In this document: positions 1 to 6,064 of the stretch, piece after piece
Layout: every line of letters begins with the position of its first letter
How positions within the stretch are numbered: the stretch's first letter is position 1
From: Verrucomicrobia bacterium UBA6015
GTDB taxonomy: Bacteria; Verrucomicrobiota; Kiritimatiellia; UBA8416
DNA: 22,533 bases
Assembly (NCBI GenBank): GCA_002428045.1
Contig: DIZZ01000058.1
Location: 1 to 22,533, forward strand
Reading direction: 5' to 3'
Made by a program: the position numbers and the translations under genes
Notes under the pieces: generated by a model
Told to the model about the DNA's origin: nothing
Database searches by the model: none
The model's input: the letters and a program-made list of their open reading frames with translations, nothing else

Positions 1-1885
1 TGACCGTATCCAGGAATCCGGTGTAGTTCGCTGTGTTGGCCGTGGTCAGCTTGACCAATGCCGGGAAATTGGTCAGCGTCCCCCGACCGACGAAATTGGT
101 GAACGCGACGGGCATAGCGTAGGTGGTCGCCAATCCTTCCCCCGCCGCCCGGAACCACAGCGTGGCGCTCATGTTCTCGGCCCCGTTGCGAGGGGTGATG
201 TCGACGCTGACCGTCACGGTATTGGTGATGGTGGTGTTGGTCGGGCTGTGTGTGAGCCCTGCATACGCAATGGTGGCACCAGGGCGGGTGACGATGATAT
301 CGTCGATCAGCAGTTGGGCGGCGGCGGTGCCGTTGGTGGCGGCAATCCGGATGTATTGAAGGTTGAGGTTGTCAAGGCTTAGGCGGTGGCTGATGTAGTC
401 GGGCGAGATAATCCCGCTGACGGTTTCCGCCGTTTGCCAGGCGTCGCCTGAATTGACTTTGGTCTGGATTGTAAACGCGGCGGGACTGGCTCCGTTGGTC
501 TGGGTATTGCGGTAGCGGAACAGGATCGTTCCGATGCCGTTGGTCAGAACGAGGGATTCGATGGCCCCGGCGGTGGCGTTGGTGAACTGCACGGAACGTC
601 CGCTGAATCTCAAGGATTCGTTGGTGACGGTACGTCCCTGAGTCAGTGTCCAGCCCTCGATGGTGTGGTTGCTGTAGGCGGTGGCCGTACTCCAGGAGTC
701 GAACGACTGAACGTCCGCCTGCTGGATCCCGTAGCGACCGATGCCCTCGTCAAAACTGAACATCAGCCAACCAGCGGGGGCATTGGTGATCCGGATATCG
801 GTCGCGGCATTGGTGGAGGCAGCGCCGAATACCGGTAGTGCCGTCCGGATCTGAGCCGGATCGCGCCAGCGGTTGGTGGCGGAGCTGACCGATTCAAAAT
901 AAATATCGGTGGTTCCGAGGGCACCCACGTTGGTTACCGCAATCCAATACGCATCATCGAACAGCTCCAGCGTTCGGAAGAGGCCCCCTTTGACCGAAAA
1001 ACTGCTGTACGCGCTTTGCAGTCCGCCTTGGCGAAGGAAGAAGCTTCCGTTGGTGCTGACAGGGGACAGTGCGTAAGGCCCTTGGAAGGTCACATGCATT
1101 GTATAGTTGATTATCGCAAAAGCGGGTTGATTCGTAATTGGCGAACTGGTCTCGTAGCGTCCGCTGCCGCTGTTGTAGGTCATGTTGATGGCATTCGAGC
1201 TACCGCCATTGGATGACCAATAGAGCGTGGCTACTATATTGGAGGCTAGTGTCGATGGCGCAAGCTGGGCTAAGATATTCACGTTGTCGTCGGCGGTTGG
1301 GGCGGCGGGTGAACCCGAGATGCTGGTGAAACCGACCTTTGCTGGCGCTTCGGTGGTTGTAATGTCATCAACTCCGATCCAGTTCAAATTTGAAGAATTA
1401 ATGGATCTGAAAATCCTGAACCGGATAGGCTCGAGGCGATTGAGAGCTACCGAATGGGCCGTCCATGCGGTGCTCGCGTTCGTCATCACGGCGGCCGTAC
1501 TCCATGTGACCCCATTGGTGCAGATGCGCAGCTCGCAGGTGAGGGAATTCGTAAATCGGTTGCGCAGATAAAATTCCACCGTCCCTACGCCATTTTGTAG
1601 TTCGGGGGATTCAATGTATGAATTTGTCCCGGAAACTCCTGAGCTAATCGATGTTGGCAGAAGAGCCATTTTTAATCCGCTTCTGGGGGTGATCGTCAGG
1701 ATGTTGGTGTGGATATGCGTTTGATGGACGATCCAGTCGCTATTGGTCATGGTGGCGGGAGCGTTCGTCGGTGCAGTTTGTGTGAACCCCTCGAAACCCT
1801 GGATGACGACATCGGCGTTGAGCGTGGTTGCACTGATAAGCAACACGAGGAGGTAGGTTAGACCCAAGCTTAACGGTATATTCAT
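1..1885 (-). CDS. Large secreted surface protein with repeated jelly-roll and Ig-like modules (3' end outside window)
   Basis: The minus-strand frame is open from ATG at 1885 to the left edge (628 codons), so the C-terminus is missing. AGGAG lies about 8 nt before the ATG. Residues 1-24 form a signal peptide (NIPLSLG, a hydrophobic core, then TTLNA) with likely cleavage before DVVIQGFEGF. Two similar modules of about 150 residues lie near 29-178 and 388-535. Both start with an FEGF/FDSW motif and share 'NGxGTxxFxxRN', 'TAxxV' and a closing 'VDDI/IDDI' strand, as in lectin-like or carbohydrate-binding jelly rolls. Each is followed by an Ig-like stretch ('ATLYWSSNGG', 'ATLWFRAAGE'), giving a super-repeat of about 360 residues. 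Thr and Asn are abundant. No catalytic domain is visible in this part. I infer an exported adhesin or polysaccharide-binding protein. Reality of the gene is near certain; its function is open. Confidence 0.85.
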   Translation of the reverse strand, partial: MNIPLSLGLTYLLVLLISATTLNADVVIQGFEGFTQTAPTNAPATMTNSDWIVHQTHIHTNILTITPRSGLKMALLPTSISSGVSGTNSYIESPELQNGVGTVEFYLRNRFTNSLTCELRICTNGVTWSTAAVMTNASTAWTAHSVALNRLEPIRFRIFRSINSSNLNWIGVDDITTTEAPAKVGFTSISGSPAAPTADDNVNILAQLAPSTLASNIVATLYWSSNGGSSNAINMTYNSGSGRYETSSPITNQPAFAIINYTMHVTFQGPYALSPVSTNGSFFLRQGGLQSAYSSFSVKGGLFRTLELFDDAYWIAVTNVGALGTTDIYFESVSSATNRWRDPAQIRTALPVFGAASTNAATDIRITNAPAGWLMFSFDEGIGRYGIQQADVQSFDSWSTATAYSNHTIEGWTLTQGRTVTNESLRFSGRSVQFTNATAGAIESLVLTNGIGTILFRYRNTQTNGASPAAFTIQTKVNSGDAWQTAETVSGIISPDYISHRLSLDNLNLQYIRIAATNGTAAAQLLIDDIIVTRPGATIAYAGLTHSPTNTTITNTVTVSVDITPRNGAENMSATLWFRAAGEGLATTYAMPVAFTNFVGRGTLTNFPALVKLTTANTANYTGFLDTV

Positions 1886-1905
1886 GGTCAATCTCCTTAT
1901 CACAG

Positions 1906-1929
1906 ACCGCCGTTATTGTTTAAGGCGGT
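1906..1929 (-). other. Stem-loop in the leader of the large secreted protein
   Basis: ACCGCC at 1906-1911 and GGCGGT at 1924-1929 are perfect 6-bp arms around a 12-nt A/T-rich loop, 20 nt before the start codon of the minus-strand gene. It could be a 5' UTR hairpin or a dyad bound by a protein. Nothing in the sequence decides between these. Confidence 0.35.
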
Positions 1930-2134
1930 TCGCTTCATTCACATTTTCACGCTATCAGCATATAATAATAAGGTAGGTAATACCAGATGAAACTTGTCAA
2001 TATAATGTAGGCTTTTTGTTTGGGAATTCGGGGATTTGGCCGTTCCTTCGTCTCCTCCAAGGCAAAGATTAATTTGATTATATCCTTGTTTTGTTTCTGA
2101 TCAGCATTATATTTAATGTATATCGGAAATATTT
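1930..2134. other. A/T-rich divergent intergenic region
   Basis: This spacer separates the minus-strand secreted protein from the plus-strand antitoxin remnant and is much richer in A/T than its flanks. A minus-strand TTGACA is visible at 2000-1995 and a plus-strand TATAAT at 2001-2006, but neither has a good partner hexamer at 16-18 nt. A weak plus-strand pair (TTGTTT, 16 nt, TATATT) lies nearer 2135. Divergent promoters are likely here but I cannot place them firmly. No small ORF or RNA gene is evident. Confidence 0.4.
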
Positions 2135-2572
2135 ATGAATTGGAACTTATTCAGAGATCAGTTTTATAGCCTTGGATGTTTCAGCATCCACCAGGTCTTT
2201 GCGTGGCATCCGACATTCGACCGCAACAGTCTGACGCGTTGGCTGGACAAGGGCTACCTGATTCGCCTGCGGAGGGAGCTGTACACGTTCCCGGATTATC
2301 TTGGCAATCCGGATATGGCCACCTATTTCGCCGGCGCGATCTATAAACCCTCCTACATCAGTCTTCACCGCGCCCTTGCGTTTTACGGACTGATTCCCGA
2401 GTCGGTTGCGCAGATAACCTGCGTGACCTCGCTCAAGACGACGACCTTTAGCAATGTTTTCGGAGTGTACTCCTATAAGAGCGTTCGCCCGGACCTGATG
2501 TTTGGCTACCTTCTTAAACCGCTAGCTAGGCCCCATCCGAAATGCTTTTCGGATGGGGTCGAGCTATTTTAA
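2135..2572 (+). pseudogene. Truncated AbiEi-type antitoxin of a type IV toxin-antitoxin system
   Basis: The 145-residue ORF starts MNWNLFRDQF and matches, from memory of the family, AbiEi-like antitoxins of about 200 residues: an N-terminal winged helix (about 1-55, 'FSIHQVFAWHPTFDRNSLTRWLDKGYL') and the following domain with 'PSYISLHRALAFYGLIPE' and 'SYKSVRPDLMFGY' (about 85-128). Family members normally go on for 60-70 more residues, including a conserved 'KALLDLLY' helix that is absent here. The last 13 or so residues are encoded by a palindrome, not by antitoxin sequence. Intact AbiEi represses its own operon and counters the AbiEii nucleotidyltransferase toxin. The frame is open and N-terminal DNA binding may survive, but antitoxin function is probably lost. 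The ribosome site is weak (GGAA). Confidence 0.75.
2523..2570 (+). terminator. Long palindrome with T-tract at the antitoxin break point
   Basis: CCCCATCCGAAA at 2531-2542 and TTTCGGATGGGG at 2547-2558 are perfect 12-bp arms with a 4-nt loop. The pairing extends outward (G2529-C2560, G2530-T2559 wobble, one mismatch, then TAGCT/AGCTA), so nearly 20 nt pair on each side. TTTT follows at 2567-2570. It has the shape of an intrinsic terminator and overlaps the last codons of the truncated antitoxin. It lies exactly where antitoxin sequence gives way to toxin-tail sequence, so it could be a captured terminator, a palindromic element or a deletion scar. Confidence 0.7.
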
Positions 2573-2685
2573 CTGTCGATCTAAATCAAAAGCACCGCGA
2601 TTTCGAACACCTGCTTTTTAATCGGGCGCACAGTCGCCGAATCCTTGGTTTTCGTGAGTTCATCGCGTCGCTGAATCAATCCTGA
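2566..2685 (+). pseudogene. C-terminal remnant of an AbiEii-like toxin
   Basis: In the frame that ends at TGA 2683-2685, about 38 codons read as a helical, charged tail: 'DLNQKHRDFEHLLFNRAHS' followed by 'RRILGFREFIASLNQS'. The 'LLF-x4-S-x2-I-x2-F-x-E-F-I' pattern resembles the end of AbiEii/AbiGii nucleotidyltransferase toxins that follow AbiEi genes. The catalytic N-terminal part (normally about 200 residues with a GG...DLD site) is missing and no start codon or ribosome site serves this frame. The frame differs from that of the antitoxin. I infer that a deletion joined the middle of abiEi to the end of abiEii. The toxin assignment depends on a short motif and on position. Confidence 0.45.
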
Positions 2686-2725
2686 TGGTTTAATGCGCCC
2701 CGATTTGAAATTTATAAAAAACCGA

Positions 2726-2780
2726 TTGACTAGCTTTGCGCCGAGGTGTAGTATTCATACAGACTAAGGGAATCCCTTAG
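2726..2780 (+). promoter_or_regulatory. Sigma70-type promoter with 17-bp palindromic operator candidate
   Basis: TTGACT (2726-2731) and TAGTAT (2749-2754) are separated by exactly 17 nt, a near-consensus housekeeping promoter whose start point would be near 2761. Just downstream, CTAAGGGAATCCCTTAG (2764-2780) is a palindrome of 8-bp arms about a single central base. Its position at about +4 to +20 fits a repressor site or a very early transcript hairpin. The gene it serves begins at 2851, giving a leader of about 90 nt. Confidence 0.65.
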
Positions 2781-2850
2781 GTGTTGGCGTGCTCATAAAA
2801 GCGTGCCGGAACAACGGTCATGTTGGTGAAATCTAGGAAGGATAAAGATC

Positions 2851-4530
2851 ATGAGAACAACAAATCGATTCCGTGCACTGCTGTCATTGGTCACGGCTGG
2901 GATGCTCGGTGGTTTGATGGGGGCGTTTGCGGGCACTACGTCGGATGATTATGCCGAAAGCTTCGAGGGGTATGCGGATGGTGCCTCCGTTACGTCCATC
3001 GTCAGTACCGCATGGCAGGCAAGCGAACCAGATGCGTCGGTTTTCGTTTCCACGAATTATTTCGCTGACTATGTTGGGAACCAGTTCCCGATTGACTATA
3101 ATCACGCCACCAGTAAGGTGCTCCATATTATGAATGGGGTGACCAATACGGTTGATGCTGGAATCCAGACTCAGACAACCTGGGTCGATATGGTGCTGAA
3201 GCCTGTGCTTATGGATTCTGATCCCGGGGCGCAGGATGGTGCCGTTGTAGGATGTTATTTCAATGCGAGCAGCAATCTAGTATTGCTGCATGCGGTTGAT
3301 CCGATCAACAGCACCACTTTGGGATGGCTTGAAATACCTGATGTAACGGTAGATCCGAACAAGTGGATCCGGTTGACCATCGCCGCAAACATGGTCAATG
3401 GAGACCAGTTCGCTGGAGATATCACACGGTTCTATCAGTTCTACCTGAATGGTATAGCGGTTTCGAACGCAGCCGCTTTTCAATCACCATCAACCATTTC
3501 CGGTTCTGGCGGAACATGGTTCGCTAGCGGAGCTCCAGTTGAGCGGACGGACCCCATCACTAATCTCGTAATCAAGGGCACGGGGTATCTTGACGATCTG
3601 GTGTTTACCAATTCACTTGAATTCGCGGAACCTGCAGGGCCGAGCTTCATTCAAACCTTCCCGTCGGTTGGTCAGTTGACCTATGGCCAAACGTTGGGGG
3701 ATGCCAGCCTGACGGGCGGTACGGCCATTAATACTAACGATGAAGTGATTGCTGGTGATTTCATGTTTGTTGATCCTTCGATCGTACCCATGGTGGGAAC
3801 GAGCGACTATGACCTGAGCTTTACTCCGAGCAATAGGGTCGCCTACCTATCCACCACCGGATTGGTCTCGGTGGTAACGGTTCATGCGCCTTCGTACATT
3901 GCGACGGTAGAGGTATCCAATCAGTTGACCTCTGGACAGATGCTGTCAGCGGCTGGCGTGTATGGTACAGCCACGAATGCGGCGGGCACAATCCTTCCAG
4001 GCCAGTTTGCCTTTGTGGATCCTAATTGGGTTCCTAGTACGGGTACCACCAGTTTTGCGGTCTCCTTTACGCCGGATGATACGGGTTATCTGACGGCGAC
4101 GGGCTCAGTGGCGGTGGTTACGATATCTGCCTTGACAACCACGGCGATCGGAACGCCAACGACATGGTATGACGATCTCGGCATCACACTCGGTACCAAT
4201 ACGTACGATGATCTTGATATTCTGGATACCGATGGTGATGGTGTCTTGAACTGGCAGGAATACGTGGCTGGCACTCATCCGACGAATGGAGCCTCAGTAT
4301 TCATGTTCCTCGGGTTGGACTTTAACGGTACCAATGCGACGCTACAGTGGATTGGCGGTACCAATGGACCGTCCTCGTCCTACGTGATCGAGAGTACAAC
4401 AAATCTGACGCCGCCGATCATTTGGGAAGATATGCTCAATGCCGAGCCGCGGGCGGAGGGAACCAATGAATGGGAGGATGCTGGTGCGCCCGCGCTGCGG
4501 TGGTATCGTATCCGTGCCACCGGCAATTAA
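2851..4530 (+). CDS. Secreted LamG-like / bacterial Ig-like / EF-hand protein
   Basis: 559 residues, ATG preceded by AGGAAGG. Residues 1-27 are a signal peptide (MRTTNRFRALLSL...GAFA). About 30-255 is a concanavalin/LamG-like beta-sandwich opening with 'ESFEGYADG' and closing with 'GYLDDLVF'. Residues 266-347 and 348-430 are two related Ig-like repeats of the 'TYGQTL...AGDFMFVDP...P..GT...SFTP' type, close to MBG-like repeats. A perfect EF-hand loop lies at 459-470 (D459, D461, D463, G464, E470) inside 'DTDGDGVLNWQEYVAGTHP', a calcium-binding linker common in PVC secreted proteins. The last 75 residues form a beta domain ending 'ALRWYRIRATGN'. No enzyme active site is apparent. I infer an exported glycan-binding or structural protein. 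It stands alone between its own promoter and terminator, so it is probably monocistronic. Confidence 0.85.
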   Translation: MRTTNRFRALLSLVTAGMLGGLMGAFAGTTSDDYAESFEGYADGASVTSIVSTAWQASEPDASVFVSTNYFADYVGNQFPIDYNHATSKVLHIMNGVTNTVDAGIQTQTTWVDMVLKPVLMDSDPGAQDGAVVGCYFNASSNLVLLHAVDPINSTTLGWLEIPDVTVDPNKWIRLTIAANMVNGDQFAGDITRFYQFYLNGIAVSNAAAFQSPSTISGSGGTWFASGAPVERTDPITNLVIKGTGYLDDLVFTNSLEFAEPAGPSFIQTFPSVGQLTYGQTLGDASLTGGTAINTNDEVIAGDFMFVDPSIVPMVGTSDYDLSFTPSNRVAYLSTTGLVSVVTVHAPSYIATVEVSNQLTSGQMLSAAGVYGTATNAAGTILPGQFAFVDPNWVPSTGTTSFAVSFTPDDTGYLTATGSVAVVTISALTTTAIGTPTTWYDDLGITLGTNTYDDLDILDTDGDGVLNWQEYVAGTHPTNGASVFMFLGLDFNGTNATLQWIGGTNGPSSSYVIESTTNLTPPIIWEDMLNAEPRAEGTNEWEDAGAPALRWYRIRATGN

Positions 4531-4556
4531 GCGACCCTCGCCGAAGGGTGCACGAT

Positions 4557-4591
4557 AAAAGTACGGGCAGTTATACGGCCCGTACTTTTTT
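4557..4591 (+). terminator. Intrinsic terminator of the secreted LamG-like gene
   Basis: GTACGGGC (4561-4568) and GCCCGTAC (4578-4585) are perfect 8-bp arms around a 9-nt loop, followed by six T (4586-4591). AAAA precedes the stem and can extend pairing, so it may work in both directions. It lies 30 nt past the stop codon. A weaker hairpin (ACCCT...AGGGT) lies between at about 4533-4548. Confidence 0.85.
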
Positions 4592-4663
4592 GCGCTTGAT
4601 GGGCTATAGCTTCAGCTTTATCCCATTGACAAGCCGACCACCTTTTATGCTCGGATTGATGTT

Positions 4664-4731
4664 GACAGGATTTTCAGGATGAAACGGACTGAACCTCAGC
4701 GTCATAATCCTGTCTATCCTGTTCATCCTGT
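4664..4731. repeat. 9-nt-periodic CAGGAT/ATCCTG inverted repeat cluster
   Basis: CAGGAT occurs at 4666 and 4675, and its complement ATCCTG at 4707, 4716 and 4725, always 9 nt apart within a cluster. The two clusters face each other and can fold into a hairpin with a loop of about 25 nt. From memory, similar 'ATCCTGT(T/C)(A/C)' phrases recur in spacers of environmental PVC and planctomycete genomes. It is intergenic and has no T-tract. Confidence 0.6.
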
Positions 4732-4968
4732 CTGAATCACAATCAGAACAACAGCCGCCGGACGAAGGCCGACGTTCAACATCAGTCCTCCGCTGCCGAG
4801 CGGCTTTTGCCACGAACGCGCCCCTGCGTGGCGCGGCTACAGGGCTCCCAATCACTTCCTTACGAGGTTTTGAAAAACGCGGATTTACGAGGAAAGCGGT
4901 GACTGACAAGCCTGCCACCAAGAAAATTCACCCCAAGAAAAGACCCATTATCCAGGGTTGAAAAAAGC
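4732..4968. other. Intergenic region without a recognisable gene
   Basis: Between the repeat cluster and the promoter of the signalling operon I see no convincing gene. A short dyad (GCCACG...CGTGGC) lies near 4809-4835. A 20-codon frame from GTG 4899 to TGA 4961 has a purine-rich stretch in front and a Lys-rich sequence but no recognisable family. GGGTTG (4955-4960) and CAACCC (4973-4978) form a 6-bp hairpin that overlaps the promoter's -35 box. Confidence 0.5.
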
Positions 4969-4997
4969 TTGGCAACCCCGGTGGGTAACATTATAAT
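4969..4997 (+). promoter_or_regulatory. Sigma70-type promoter of the receiver-CheC-kinase operon
   Basis: TTGGCA (4969-4974) and a perfect TATAAT (4992-4997) are separated by 17 nt, predicting a start near 5004 and a leader of about 80 nt before the ATG at 5085. The leader holds two copies of GCCTGTTGC (5014-5022 and 5041-5049). The -35 box overlaps the right arm of a small hairpin (GGGTTG/CAACCC). Confidence 0.65.
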
Positions 4998-5084
4998 CCC
5001 AGTGCTGTTGGGAGCCTGTTGCGTAAATCGGAGGCGACAGGCCTGTTGCAGACCACCGTACGAAGCATTAAGTTGAGAGAGCCT

Positions 5085-5459
5085 ATGAAGATCTTTTTTG
5101 TGGATGACGCCCCGTTTACCCGCATGCTGATAAAGCGCAGTCTTGAAAGTTCCGGCCATGAAACCTGGGGTGCAGGCAATGGGTACGAACTGCTTGAGCA
5201 TCTGAAGCAGGAGCTTCCTGACCTGGTGCTGACCGACCTACTGATGGAAGGGCTTGGCGGACTGGAGGTGCTGGCGCAGGTCAAAGCGCTCTACCCGAGG
5301 CTGCCGGTGATCGTGGTGACGGCGGATGTGCAGGAAACCACCCAGGCCAAATGCAAAGCACTCGGTGCCGCTGCCGTGTTCCCCAAGGGGTCCCTCTATC
5401 CCAAGGGACAGGGGTTGTTGACCTTGATCGAAAGCATCAACGAAGGGCAGAAGGCATGA
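5085..5459 (+). CDS. Single-domain CheY-like response regulator
   Basis: A 124-residue stand-alone receiver. The acidic pocket is D7-D8 ('FFVDDAP'), the predicted phospho-acceptor D51 ('LVLTDLLMEG'), the switch threonine T79 ('VVTA') and the conserved lysine K101, which here sits in 'FPKGS' in place of the usual 'KP'. There is no output domain, so it should act by protein contact or as a phosphate shuttle or sink. ATG 5085 is chosen because GAGAGA lies just before it and the receiver beta-1 strand begins there; an upstream in-frame TTG at 5019 lies in the leader and adds residues foreign to the fold. The stop overlaps the next start (ATGA), so it is translationally coupled to the CheC gene. 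That suggests CheC acts on this receiver. Confidence 0.92.
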   Translation: MKIFFVDDAPFTRMLIKRSLESSGHETWGAGNGYELLEHLKQELPDLVLTDLLMEGLGGLEVLAQVKALYPRLPVIVVTADVQETTQAKCKALGAAAVFPKGSLYPKGQGLLTLIESINEGQKA

Positions 5460-6064
5460 ACTTGCGGGATGAACAACTCGAACTGCTGGCCGAATGGATC
5501 AATATCGGCATGGGTCAGGCGGCCGCGATTTTGCACGATATGCTGCAGAGCCCCATCCAGCTCCGTGTTCCGCAAGTGGCGGTGGCGACACCGGGCGAAG
5601 CCATTGCGCATCTGGCCGGGCTGGATGCCGATGAACTCTCTGCCGTATGTATGCAATTCAGCGGCTCCCACCAAGGGACGGTTGCTCTGGTTTTTCCGCT
5701 TAGTAGCACGGCGGGGCTGTTAAGCCTGCTCTGCGAGGATAGCATCCCCTCATCCGAAATGGACGCCATGAAATCAGCCGCACTCACAGAGATCGGCAAC
5801 ATTATCTTGAATTCGGTCCTGGGGGGGATTGTAAGCCTCATGGAGACGCATGTGGACTTCCAGGTTCCCTTCTATGCGGAAGACCGCCCCGAACACATCA
5901 TGCGAGCCATGACAGAGGCGGGGGGCGAGTCCCATGTGATTGTGGCAAAGACCAATTTCTCGGTGCAACGTAATGCCGTTGAAGGTTGCATCATCGCTTT
6001 GTTTGAGATTTCTTTTCTTTCAAAGCTAGGAGAGGCCCTTGAGCGATATCTCAAATCAGTGTAG
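5456..6064 (+). CDS. CheC/CheX-family receiver phosphatase
   Basis: 202 residues. CheC-family proteins dephosphorylate CheY-like receivers, using a Glu and an Asn on one helix to position water. Both copies of the E-x2-N motif are visible: 'EWINIGMGQAA' near residues 13-23 and 'EIGNIILNSVLGG' near 110-122, matching the two pseudo-symmetric helices of CheC. Between them lie beta-strand segments with 'VALVFPLSS'. ATG 5456 overlaps the stop of the upstream receiver by 4 nt; an upstream in-frame start at 5351 would add 35 residues that are only a shadow of the receiver gene. The hybrid kinase start overlaps its 3' end by 26 nt. No cheA, cheW, cheB, cheR or receptor gene is present, so it probably serves the local phosphorelay and not a standard chemotaxis array. 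Confidence 0.88.
   Translation: MNLRDEQLELLAEWINIGMGQAAAILHDMLQSPIQLRVPQVAVATPGEAIAHLAGLDADELSAVCMQFSGSHQGTVALVFPLSSTAGLLSLLCEDSIPSSEMDAMKSAALTEIGNIILNSVLGGIVSLMETHVDFQVPFYAEDRPEHIMRAMTEAGGESHVIVAKTNFSVQRNAVEGCIIALFEISFLSKLGEALERYLKSV

Noticed and set aside
123..1571. Plus-strand ORFs of 66-114 residues in the left 1.6 kb
   Set aside because: They are shadows of the long open minus-strand frame that encodes the repeat-bearing secreted protein.
4899..4961. 20-codon frame (GTG start, Lys-rich) before the signalling operon
   Set aside because: It has a purine-rich stretch upstream but is very short, matches no known leader peptide, and ends where the operon's promoter hairpin begins. Coding cannot be argued from sequence alone.
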